NCBI RefSeq assembly: GCF_030816075.1
Contig: NZ_JAUSXO010000001.1
Location: forward strand, 1,984,001 to 2,048,000
Length of the DNA: 64,000 nucleotides
Direction: 5' to 3'
Source of the DNA: Arthrobacter agilis
Lineage (GTDB): Bacteria > Actinomycetota > Actinomycetes > Actinomycetales > Micrococcaceae
Numbering within the stretch: the stretch's first letter is position 1; every line of letters starts with the position of its first letter. Made by a program: the position numbers and the translations under genes. Positions 1 through 7,497 of this stretch are shown here, piece by piece. Under the pieces are notes generated by a model. It ran no database searches. It saw nothing but the letters and a program-made list of their open reading frames with translations, and was not told the DNA's origin.

Positions 1-1441
1 CATCGAAGCGGGGCGCGTCCCCGCCGCCGCCGCCGGCGATCGCGGCCGCACAGCGGGCGCCGAAGACGACCCCTTCGAGCAGGCTGTTCGAGGCGAGCCT
101 GTTGGCGCCGTGCACGCCGGTGCAGGCCGCCTCGCCGACGGCGAACAGCCCGGGGACGGAGGTCCGTCCGTCCGGATCGGTCCGGACGCCACCCATCCAG
201 TAATGGGCGGCGGGGACGACCGGGACCGGTTCCGTGGACCAGTCGAACCCGTGCCGGGCGGTGAGCGCGGTCAGGGACGGGAAGCGCCGGGCCAGGAACG
301 CGCCACCGAGCGCCGTCGCATCGAGGAGGACCCGCGGTGTCGGGCCGGTCGAGCTCTCGGATGGCTGCCGGGCGGGCCGGGAAGCGGCCTGGGTGGTGCG
401 GGACGCAAGGTGTCCGGCGATGCCCCGGGCGACGACGTCGCGGGGCGCGAGGTCGCCGTCCGGGTGGTGGTCCGTCATGAAGGCACGGCCCTCGGCGTCG
501 ACGAGCCGGGCCCCCTCCCCCCGCACGGCCTCCGAGAGAAGCGGGTTCCCGGGGACGTCGAGCGACGTGGGATGGAACTGGAAGAACTCGAGGTCCGCGA
601 CCACGGCCCCCGCGCGCCACGCCAGTGCGACACCGTCACCCGTGCTGATCACGGGGTTGGTGGTGTGCTCGAACAGCTGGCCCGCGCCCCCGGTCGCCAG
701 CACGACGGCGTCGGCCCCGATCCGCCGCACGCCCTCGTCCGTGAGGACCTCGACCCCGGTGGCGCGTGGAGCACTGCCGGGTGCCTCGTCGAGCAGCACC
801 CGCGTCACGAAGGTGTGCTCCAGGACGCGGATCCCCTCGTCCCCGCGGACGGCTGCGGTGAGTGCGTCCACGAGTCCGGCTCCGGTGGCGTCGCCGCCGA
901 TGTGGAGGATCCGGGCAGCCGAGTGGGCGGCCTCCCGGCCTCGTGCCAGGGTCTCGTGGGTGCCGGTTCCGCCCACTCCGGCCGGCCGGGGTCCGATGTG
1001 CTCGGTGGCTGGGGAATGTGCCGCGCCTGTCGCGCCTGTCGCCGCCCGTGCCGCACCGGAGGTGTCGAAGACGACCCCCGCCCGCTCCAGGGCGTCGATA
1101 CCGTCCGCGGCACCACGGCAGAGGACCGCGACGGCGTGCGGATCCGCCAGCCCGGCGCCGGCCGCGAGCGTGTCGGAGATGTGCGACAGCACCGTGTCCT
1201 CCGGGGCACCCGCCGTCGGGCGGTGGTCCGGACGGTCCGGCACGACGGCTGCGATCCCGCCCTGGGCGTACCTGGTGTTGCTCTCGGCGAGGGCCGCCTT
1301 CGAGAGCAGGACCACCTCCCGGCGGGGATCGAGACGGCGGAGCACCAGCGCCGTCTGCAGTCCCGCGACTCCGGCGCCGACGACGACGGCCCGGTGGGCA
1401 CCGTCGTCCGGCCGCGCGCGGACCGGGCGTCCCGGTGTCAT
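1..1441 (-). CDS. nadB: L-aspartate oxidase, C-terminus cut by window edge
   Basis: NadB is an FAD enzyme that oxidises L-aspartate to iminoaspartate, the first step of de novo NAD synthesis, and hands it to NadA. The start is an ATG overlapping the nadA stop by four bases (ATGA), so the two are translationally coupled. Residues about 17-30 show the dinucleotide-binding motif VVVGAGVAGLQTAL, followed by a SKAALAESNTRYAQGGIAAV-type flavin site. Near the window edge the family motif GVHGANRLASNSLLEG is visible on the minus strand around position 70-115. About 480 codons are present against a usual length near 540, so only the tail is missing. Gene identity is firm; the end lies outside the window. 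Confidence 0.93.
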   Translation of the reverse strand, partial: MTPGRPVRARPDDGAHRAVVVGAGVAGLQTALVLRRLDPRREVVLLSKAALAESNTRYAQGGIAAVVPDRPDHRPTAGAPEDTVLSHISDTLAAGAGLADPHAVAVLCRGAADGIDALERAGVVFDTSGAARAATGATGAAHSPATEHIGPRPAGVGGTGTHETLARGREAAHSAARILHIGGDATGAGLVDALTAAVRGDEGIRVLEHTFVTRVLLDEAPGSAPRATGVEVLTDEGVRRIGADAVVLATGGAGQLFEHTTNPVISTGDGVALAWRAGAVVADLEFFQFHPTSLDVPGNPLLSEAVRGEGARLVDAEGRAFMTDHHPDGDLAPRDVVARGIAGHLASRTTQAASRPARQPSESSTGPTPRVLLDATALGGAFLARRFPSLTALTARHGFDWSTEPVPVVPAAHYWMGGVRTDPDGRTSVPGLFAVGEAACTGVHGANRLASNSLLEGVVFGARCAAAIAGGGGGDAPRFD

Positions 1442-2721
1442 GGCCGCACCGCGAGCATCCGGTTCAGGGCCACGCGGGCGGGGACGGCGACGGCGTCGGG
1501 GACGGTGATCCGGTTGAGGACCCGCCCCTCGACGAGCCCTTCGAGGACCCACGCGAGGTACCCGGGGTGGATGCGGTACATCGTGGAGCAGGGGCAGATG
1601 ACGGGGTCGAGGCAGAAGATGGTGTGCTCCGGGTACTGCGCGGCGAGCCGGTTCACCATGTTGATCTCCGTCCCGATCGCGAATGTGCTGCCGGGCGCGG
1701 CCGCGGCGATCGCCTTCTGGATGTAGTCGGTGGAGCCCGACTCGTCGGCGGCGTCCACCACGGGCATGGGGCACTCCGGGTGCACGATCACACGGACACC
1801 GGGGAATTCCGCGCGCGCCTGCTCGATCTGCGCGACGGTGAACCGCCGGTGCACGGAGCAGAACCCGTGCCAGAGGATCACGCGGGAGTCGCGCAGCGTC
1901 TGCTCGTCCGTCCCGCCCCAGGGCTTGCGTGGATTCCACATCGGCATCTGCTCGAGCGGCACGCCCATGGCCTTGGCCGTGTTGCGCCCGAGATGCTGAT
2001 CGGGGAAGAACAGCACGCGCCGGCCCCGCTCGAAGGCCCATTCGAGCACCGCCGCGGCATTCGACGAGGTGCAGACGATGCCGCCGTTCTCACCGCAGAA
2101 TCCCTTCAGCGCGGCCGAGGAGTTCATGTAGGTCACCGGGATGACGGGCCGGCGCCCATCGGCGTCCTCGTCGGATCCGAGGAGAGCGGTCAGCTGCTCC
2201 CAGCATTCGGACACCGAATCGATGTCCGCCATGTCCGCCATCGAGCACCCTGCCGCGAGGTTCGGCAGGATCACGGACTGCTGCGGCGTGGAGAGCATGT
2301 CCGCGGTCTCCGCCATGAAGTGCACGCCGCAGAAGATGATGGACTCGGCCGCCGACCGCTCGGTGGCCGCGCGGGCGAGCTGGTAGCTGTCGCCCACGAA
2401 GTCGGCGTACTGCACCACCTCGTCGCGCTGGTAGAAGTGGCCGAGGATGACCGCGGAGTCCCCGAGCGTGTCCTTCGCGGCGAGGATGCGGCGGTCGAGC
2501 TCCTCTGCGGACGCGGTCCTGTACTCCTCCGGGAGTTCGCCCTGCCGGGGAGTGGCCGGTGGGGCCTGATCGTGCATGGAGGCACCGGGGCCGTAGCTGG
2601 GCATGGGTAGGGCATCGAACGCCCACGGATCGCGCGCGAGGTTCGGCGAGCAGGTCCCGGTGCCCGCGGCGGCGCCCGCCTCTTCTCGACCGACGAGCTG
2701 GATGGCTGTGGTGACGGACAT
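1438..2721 (-). CDS. nadA: Quinolinate synthase
   Basis: NadA condenses iminoaspartate with dihydroxyacetone phosphate to quinolinate on a 4Fe-4S cluster. The 427-residue protein carries the expected cluster-cysteine contexts: GCSMAD in the first third, CTSSNA in the middle and CLDPVICPCSTM near the C-terminus. It also has ILGHFYQRDEVV near the N-terminus of the core. It has about 75 residues of N-terminal extension compared with the short enterobacterial form. The ATG is preceded by GGGAG at a suitable distance. It sits between nrtR (92 bases upstream) and nadB (4-base overlap), so the three probably form one leftward transcript. Confidence 0.95.
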   Translation of the reverse strand: MSVTTAIQLVGREEAGAAAGTGTCSPNLARDPWAFDALPMPSYGPGASMHDQAPPATPRQGELPEEYRTASAEELDRRILAAKDTLGDSAVILGHFYQRDEVVQYADFVGDSYQLARAATERSAAESIIFCGVHFMAETADMLSTPQQSVILPNLAAGCSMADMADIDSVSECWEQLTALLGSDEDADGRRPVIPVTYMNSSAALKGFCGENGGIVCTSSNAAAVLEWAFERGRRVLFFPDQHLGRNTAKAMGVPLEQMPMWNPRKPWGGTDEQTLRDSRVILWHGFCSVHRRFTVAQIEQARAEFPGVRVIVHPECPMPVVDAADESGSTDYIQKAIAAAAPGSTFAIGTEINMVNRLAAQYPEHTIFCLDPVICPCSTMYRIHPGYLAWVLEGLVEGRVLNRITVPDAVAVPARVALNRMLAVRP

Positions 2722-2813
2722 GTGGTTCTCCCTGAGTGGGCGGGCCGGCGGTGGTCGTCGGCGGGATCGGGGGGGGGTGGAGGACGAAGAGGACGGGTGT
2801 CGGCGATGGGCTG

Positions 2814-3539
2814 CTACGACGGCGGTGGGGCCGGCTCCGCAGGTCGAGGGAGGGGCGCGGTCGCGACCGGTCCTGTGTAGCGGTAGAGGCGGGGCGGCCG
2901 GTTGCGCCCGCCCTGGAGCACCTCGTCCGTCGCGGAGATGTCCTTGGCTGACCGGAACTGGCGCCGGAAGTTCGCCGGATCCAGAGACCGGCCGAGCACG
3001 GCCTCGTACACCCCCCGCAGCTGCGCGAGCGTGAACCGGTCGCCGAGGAAGTGGTAGGCGACGGAGCCGTACTCGATCTTGCCGCGCAGCCGCTCGAGGG
3101 CGTAGGCCACGATCTCGTCATGGTCGAAGGCGAGGCCGGCCGCCTCGGATGCCCGGAACCAGCGCACGTTCTCCGACTCCCGTGCGAGGCCGGCCTGGTC
3201 CGGGCGGACGAGCGCCCAGTAGACGATGGACACGAGGCGCTGCGCTGCAGCGCGGTCGAGCCCGCCGAACGCGTAGAGCTGCTCGAGGTACGTCGGCTCG
3301 AGGTCCGTGGTCTCCCTCAGGTTCCGCGCTGCCGCGTCCTGCAGCGACTCGCTGCCTCCGAGCGGGCCACCGGGGAGCGCCCACTTGCCGAGGTGCGGTT
3401 GCCGGATCCTTCGCACGAGCGGCAGCCAGATCTCGGACCGCCCCGAGGTGGGGTCCGAGCGCAGCGCGAAGATGACCGTCGAGATGGCGAGCGCCGGTGC
3501 CTGGGCCTGGCGCTCCGAGACGTTGGCCGAGCTGTACAT
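2814..3539 (-). CDS. nrtR: NrtR-type Nudix-fold transcriptional regulator of NAD genes
   Basis: This 241-residue protein has an N-terminal Nudix domain (about residues 15-150) and a C-terminal winged-helix-like part (about 155-225, with LRGVYEAVLGRSLDPANFRR). The Nudix box reads GGPLGGSESLQDAAARNLRE and then TTDLEP. The paired catalytic glutamates of active hydrolases are replaced, as expected for an ADP-ribose/NAD-sensing regulator and not an enzyme. Position directly upstream of nadA-nadB fits the known role of NrtR as repressor of NAD biosynthesis. The ATG follows GGAAGGGC. A perfect palindrome in its own promoter suggests autoregulation. A plain ADP-ribose pyrophosphatase is the less likely alternative. 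Confidence 0.86.
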   Translation of the reverse strand: MYSSANVSERQAQAPALAISTVIFALRSDPTSGRSEIWLPLVRRIRQPHLGKWALPGGPLGGSESLQDAAARNLRETTDLEPTYLEQLYAFGGLDRAAAQRLVSIVYWALVRPDQAGLARESENVRWFRASEAAGLAFDHDEIVAYALERLRGKIEYGSVAYHFLGDRFTLAQLRGVYEAVLGRSLDPANFRRQFRSAKDISATDEVLQGGRNRPPRLYRYTGPVATAPLPRPAEPAPPPS

Positions 3540-3565
3540 ACCCGGCCCTTCCGTCCGACGGGGTG

Positions 3566-3583
3566 CGACCCTACTTAGGGTCG
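3566..3583. promoter_or_regulatory. Perfect palindrome in the nrtR promoter, candidate NrtR operator
   Basis: The site is CGACCCTA-ct-TAGGGTCG, two 8-bp arms separated by two bases, 27 bases upstream of the nrtR start codon. On the minus strand a TATAGT hexamer lies just upstream (about 3588-3593), so the palindrome would cover the transcription start region, a good place for a repressor. That NrtR binds here is an inference from position. Confidence 0.6.
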
Positions 3584-3770
3584 TGATGACTATAACTCAT
3601 GGGCCGGGCGATGGACAGACGTCCGGTCCCCCGCCCCTGGGCCGCTGTCGGCCGGCGGCTTGAACCGCCGCCGGAAAGTGTCTAAAGTCACAGGCGTCGG
3701 CCCTCCGGGGTCGAAGGGCGGGGATGTGTTCGACGGCGCACACGTCTCTGCCGCCCTTACGATGGGGTAC

Positions 3771-4568
3771 ATGGACCACCACGCGGTACACGACGTCGAG
3801 GGCACCGATCCTCACCTGTCCATCCTGCGCAGCACTGCCGCTGCCCCACTCCCCCTGCCGCCGATCCTCCTGCTGCATGGCTTCGGCTCCTCGTCCCGGC
3901 AGAACTGGACGGACACGGGCTGGGTCCGCTTCCTGAACGACGCCGGGCGCAGCGTGATCATGGTGGACCTCCCCGCGCACGGGGACAGCGCGGCGCCGGA
4001 GGACGGCGATGCCTACACACCGAGCCGCATGCGCGCGGACATCCTGCAGGCCCTCTTCGACGAGCGTGTCGTCCCCCTGCGCGACGACGATCCGACGACC
4101 GGCGTCGACATCATCGGCTACTCCCTGGGGTCCCGCCTGGCCTGGGAGTTCGGCGCCACGCAGCCCGAACTCGTCCGGCGGATGGTGCTCGGTGGGCCCG
4201 GCACCGCAGACCCCCTCGCCGCCTTCGATCTCGAGGGGGCGGAGCGCTTCCTCGCCGGCGGGACCCCGTCGCAGGATCCGACGACGACGGACCTCCTGCG
4301 GATGGCGCAGGCGGGAGAGCAGGCCGACCTCCCCGCACTCCTGGCCATGGTCTCGGCCATCAAGACGGAGCCCTTCGACCCTCAGGGCGCCGTGCCCAGG
4401 ATGCCGCTGCTCCTCGTCGCCGGAGACCAGGACGACTACGCCGGGGGGATCGACGACCTCAGGGAGTGGGCCGTGGAGGCCGCCGTCATGACCCTGCCGG
4501 GCAGGAACCACTCGAGCGCCATCACCTCCAGGCTCTTCAAGGACGCCGCCCTCGACTTCCTCTCCTGA
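3771..4568 (+). CDS. Alpha/beta hydrolase
   Basis: A 265-residue alpha/beta-hydrolase fold protein of unknown substrate. It shows the oxyanion-hole region LLLHGFGSSS, the nucleophile elbow GYSLGS (serine), a late acid context LLLVAGDQDD and the catalytic histidine in LPGRNHSSA. The reading frame continues upstream to a TTG at 3660, but a TAAAGT -10-like box lies inside that stretch (near 3683), so a start at ATG 3771 (or ATG 3762) is more likely. It diverges from nrtR. No signal peptide is apparent, so a cytoplasmic esterase or lipase-like activity is likely. Confidence 0.8.
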   Translation: MDHHAVHDVEGTDPHLSILRSTAAAPLPLPPILLLHGFGSSSRQNWTDTGWVRFLNDAGRSVIMVDLPAHGDSAAPEDGDAYTPSRMRADILQALFDERVVPLRDDDPTTGVDIIGYSLGSRLAWEFGATQPELVRRMVLGGPGTADPLAAFDLEGAERFLAGGTPSQDPTTTDLLRMAQAGEQADLPALLAMVSAIKTEPFDPQGAVPRMPLLLVAGDQDDYAGGIDDLREWAVEAAVMTLPGRNHSSAITSRLFKDAALDFLS

Positions 4569-4702
4569 GGACCCCGATCAAGGTTCGGTAACGGCTCCCG
4601 ATGGGCGCCGGAGCGGAATCCGCGCACGATATACTGACAATCGATCAGCAGACTTAGTGCTGCGCAGGATCGACAATCACTGACAGTCGCGGGAGGACAC
4701 GC

Positions 4703-5689
4703 ATGCGGGTGCTCCTGGCCCACCGGTATGAGACCACGGAGCTGCTCGGCGTCGGGGGAACCGCGTCGGTGTATCGCGCCGTCGACCGCAATCTCGGGCG
4801 GGACGTCGCGGTCAAGCTCTTCAATCCCACGATGGCGGACGACGACGACTACCGTCGCCAGCACATGGAGACCATGCTGCTCTCGACGCTCAACCACCCC
4901 GGCCTCGTGACGCTGCACGACGCCGGCATGCACGAGGACGAGGACGGGCGCACCGCGGGCTTCCTGGTCATGGAACTCGTGGACGGCGAGGACCTCCGGC
5001 ACCGGCTCAAGCGCGGCCCGCTTCCCGGCGAGGACGTAGCGCAACTCGGCGCCGATCTGGCCGACGCGCTGGCCTACATCCACGCCGAAGGGGTGGTCCA
5101 CCGCGACGTGAAGCCCGCCAACATCCTGCTCTTCCACGGTGCCGACAACGGGACGCGGCTGTACGCCAAGCTGACCGATTTCGGCATCGCCCGCATGGTG
5201 GAGGCCGCCACGGCCACGGCCGTCGGTGCGACGATCGGCACCGCGAACTACCTCAGCCCCGAGCAGGCGAAGGGGGATCCGGTCGATGAGCGCAGCGACA
5301 TCTACTCGCTCGGTCTCGTCCTCCTCGAGTGCCTGACCGGTGAGCGGGCCTTCTCCGGTCCGCTGGTCGAAGCGGCTCTGGCGAGACTCCTGCGCGATCC
5401 CGAAGTACCCGATTCGCTCGGACCGGAGTGGGCGGATCTGCTCCGGCGGATGACAGCGCGCGATCCTGCGCGACGCCCCGATGCGCACGACGTCGCCCTC
5501 CAGTTGCGCAGCGGGACGGACGGACATCGCCCGCCGCCCTATCGCGGCGTACCCGGTCCGCGGGGTGCGGGCGATGCACCCACCCCGGACGACGGCGGCC
5601 CCTCGACAGGGGGCGCCATTACCGGCGGTGTCTTCACGGGCAGGATCCACGTACCGGAGCCACCCCGCCGCGCCCCGAGCATCAGCTGA
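4703..5689 (+). CDS. Soluble Ser/Thr protein kinase, PknB-like catalytic domain
   Basis: A 328-residue Hanks-type kinase. Motifs in order are the glycine loop LGVGGTASVYRA, the AVK lysine, catalytic loop HRDVKPAN, DFG, and SPE in the activation segment with TIGTANYLSPEQ before it. The kinase domain ends near residue 265 and is followed by a Pro/Gly-rich tail of about 60 residues. No transmembrane segment is present, unlike PknA/PknB receptor kinases, so it is cytosolic. The ATG has a strong GGGAGGA site. The upstream 130 bases contain a TATACT box (about 4629). Substrates cannot be told from sequence. Confidence 0.9.
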   Translation: MRVLLAHRYETTELLGVGGTASVYRAVDRNLGRDVAVKLFNPTMADDDDYRRQHMETMLLSTLNHPGLVTLHDAGMHEDEDGRTAGFLVMELVDGEDLRHRLKRGPLPGEDVAQLGADLADALAYIHAEGVVHRDVKPANILLFHGADNGTRLYAKLTDFGIARMVEAATATAVGATIGTANYLSPEQAKGDPVDERSDIYSLGLVLLECLTGERAFSGPLVEAALARLLRDPEVPDSLGPEWADLLRRMTARDPARRPDAHDVALQLRSGTDGHRPPPYRGVPGPRGAGDAPTPDDGGPSTGGAITGGVFTGRIHVPEPPRRAPSIS

Positions 5690-5829
5690 CCGGCCCTCGC
5701 GTCTGCAGCGGTCTGCTGTTGCGGGCGCCAGATGGCTGATCCGCGGTCCTGCACGGCTGCACCGTATCCGGCCGATGGGCCAGGATCCCGGCGCTGAGGT
5801 TCATCCGCCCCTATGGAGCCGACGCGGGG
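5690..5829. other. Convergent intergenic stretch
   Basis: This lies between the kinase gene and the small acidic gene, which face each other. I see no gene and no strong terminator hairpin in it. Confidence 0.5.
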
Positions 5830-5985
5830 TCAGGACCCGTCGCCGTCGTCCTCCTCCGGCTCGAAGTGGCTCGGTTCGTCCGTCGAGCCCGCCGCCACAC
5901 CGTCCGCACTGGCCGGGATGGTGCCTTCGGGGCCGGCCCCCTGCTCGTCGTCGGTGCCGTCCTGCTCAGTGCCTTCGGTACTCAT
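5830..5985 (-). CDS. Small acidic protein, 51 residues, unknown function
   Basis: A short reading frame encodes 51 residues very rich in Asp, Glu, Gly, Ser and Thr, with no hydrophobic stretch. The start MSTEGTEQDG is preceded by GCAGGAGGACTG, an almost ideal Shine-Dalgarno site, which is the main reason to believe it. The frame remains open upstream but antisense to the MFS region, so the longer version is rejected. It lies just downstream of the MFS gene on the same strand and may be co-transcribed. The acidic disordered character gives no function. Confidence 0.62.
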   Translation of the reverse strand: MSTEGTEQDGTDDEQGAGPEGTIPASADGVAAGSTDEPSHFEPEEDDGDGS

Positions 5986-6082
5986 CAGTCCTCCTGCAGC
6001 TCGGATGTCTCCCGATCCTATGCTCAGCGCAGCGGAAGCGACAGCACGCGGAACGCGTGCCGAGGGCGTGCTATGCAGGACA

Positions 6083-7426
6083 TCACGGGACGTGCCGTGA
6101 CATCCTCCGTCCGGTCGTCGCGCGCCGCAGGGCGACGGCGGAGAGGAGGCCGAGGAGCAGCAGGACCCCGGCGGCCGACGCCGGGACCGCGGCGGCCGCG
6201 GCCGGGCCGGACGATTCGGCGAGCGTCCCGGCCAGCGCCGAGCCGATCGCCGTTCCGGCGACGATCCCACTCGCGAGCAGGGTCATGACGGTCCCGAGGC
6301 GATGCGCGGGGGCGACCTCGGAGCCGATCGAGAAGATGGTGACCATGGTCGGTCCCACGAAGATCCCGAGGACCAGCAGCACCACGACCATGGCGGCGAT
6401 CGAGTCCGGAAGAGCCAGGGCCGCCGCGGCTGCGGCCATCGCTGCGGCCGAGGCGACCCACCGGGTGGTGTGGCCGAACCGCTGGGGCCAGTAGGCGACC
6501 GAGAGGGCGGCCAGGGCCGAGCTCAGCCCCATCACCGCGTAGAGCAGTCCCGAGGACTCCGGCGAGCCGAAGTGCCCGGTGAAGGCTGTGAGGAAGGTCT
6601 GTGTGGACCCGAAGAACGTGCCCATGGCGATCATGCCCGCCACGGGGAGCAGGACGAGCGAGGCCCGGTACCGGGCGGGCGCCTCTTCGCCCGGGGCGGC
6701 CTCGTCCGCGGCGGGTGCGGGCGGCGCATCGCTGAAGGCGACGGTGCGGTGCACGGCGAAGGCACTGACGAGGGTGATGGTGAGGGCGGCGGCAAGGGCC
6801 AGTGGGAGCCACGCCGCGATGAGGCCGGCGAGCAGTCCCACCAGCGCCGGACCGAGCACGAAGGTCAGCTCGTCGGCCGTCCCCTCGTAGGAGAGGGCCG
6901 TGTCCAGGTCCGAGCGGCGGCCACGGGTCATGGCCATCCACCGGACCCGGGCCAGCGGACCGATCTGGGGGCAGGTGAAGCCCGTCGCGAACGCCGCCGC
7001 GAGCACGAGGGCCAGGGCGCCACCGGTGAAGCGTGCACTGGTGAGGGTCACGACCAGCAGTACGGCGATGGCCAGGGTGTTGAGGACCGCCGAGACGAGG
7101 AGCACGATCCGCTGGCCGCGCCGGTCCGCGAGGACGCCGAGGAGCGGGGCGCCGAGCGCCGAACCGACGCCCACGGCGCCGGCCGCGAATCCGCCGGCGG
7201 CGTACGAATCGCTGGCGGTGGTCACGAGCGTCAGGGCGCCGACGGTGAGCATCGCCAGAGGGAGCCGGGCGAAGAGGCCCAGGACGAGGAAGGAGGTGCC
7301 CGCAAGATGGGGCAGCACGCCGAACCTGCCGAGGCGCGAGCGCTCGGGCCGGTCAGGACGTGGCAGCGGGGACTGATTCGGGGACGGGGAGGGGTCCGCA
7401 GAGGCGGGCGTCGGGTTCTTGTACAT
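6083..7426 (-). CDS. MFS transporter
   Basis: A 447-residue major facilitator with about twelve hydrophobic segments after a Pro/Ser-rich N-terminus of about 40 residues. The cytoplasmic loop between helices 2 and 3 reads GVLADRRGQRI, the family signature region. Helix pairs such as MTLLASGIVAGTAIGSALAG are visible near the C-terminus. I chose ATG 7426 because GGAAAG precedes it; the frame extends to 7486 without a better site. The substrate is unknown; efflux of small molecules is the usual role. It stands alone between the small acidic gene and sbcC. Confidence 0.86.
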   Translation of the reverse strand: MYKNPTPASADPSPSPNQSPLPRPDRPERSRLGRFGVLPHLAGTSFLVLGLFARLPLAMLTVGALTLVTTASDSYAAGGFAAGAVGVGSALGAPLLGVLADRRGQRIVLLVSAVLNTLAIAVLLVVTLTSARFTGGALALVLAAAFATGFTCPQIGPLARVRWMAMTRGRRSDLDTALSYEGTADELTFVLGPALVGLLAGLIAAWLPLALAAALTITLVSAFAVHRTVAFSDAPPAPAADEAAPGEEAPARYRASLVLLPVAGMIAMGTFFGSTQTFLTAFTGHFGSPESSGLLYAVMGLSSALAALSVAYWPQRFGHTTRWVASAAAMAAAAAALALPDSIAAMVVVLLVLGIFVGPTMVTIFSIGSEVAPAHRLGTVMTLLASGIVAGTAIGSALAGTLAESSGPAAAAAVPASAAGVLLLLGLLSAVALRRATTGRRMSRHVP

Positions 7427-7497
7427 GCGCTTTCCGGGTGCATCGAGTGCGCATCGTCCCCCCTCCCGATGCGCCCGACCCGTCAACGCCCTACAGT

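Noticed and set aside
110-1726. Long plus-strand open frames antisense to nadA and nadB
   Set aside because: They are composition shadows of a GC-rich gene; the minus strand encodes clear NadB and NadA motifs.
2722-2813. A second NrtR-type operator between nrtR and nadA
   Set aside because: No copy of the palindrome is visible; the gap holds only a G-run and the nadA ribosome site.
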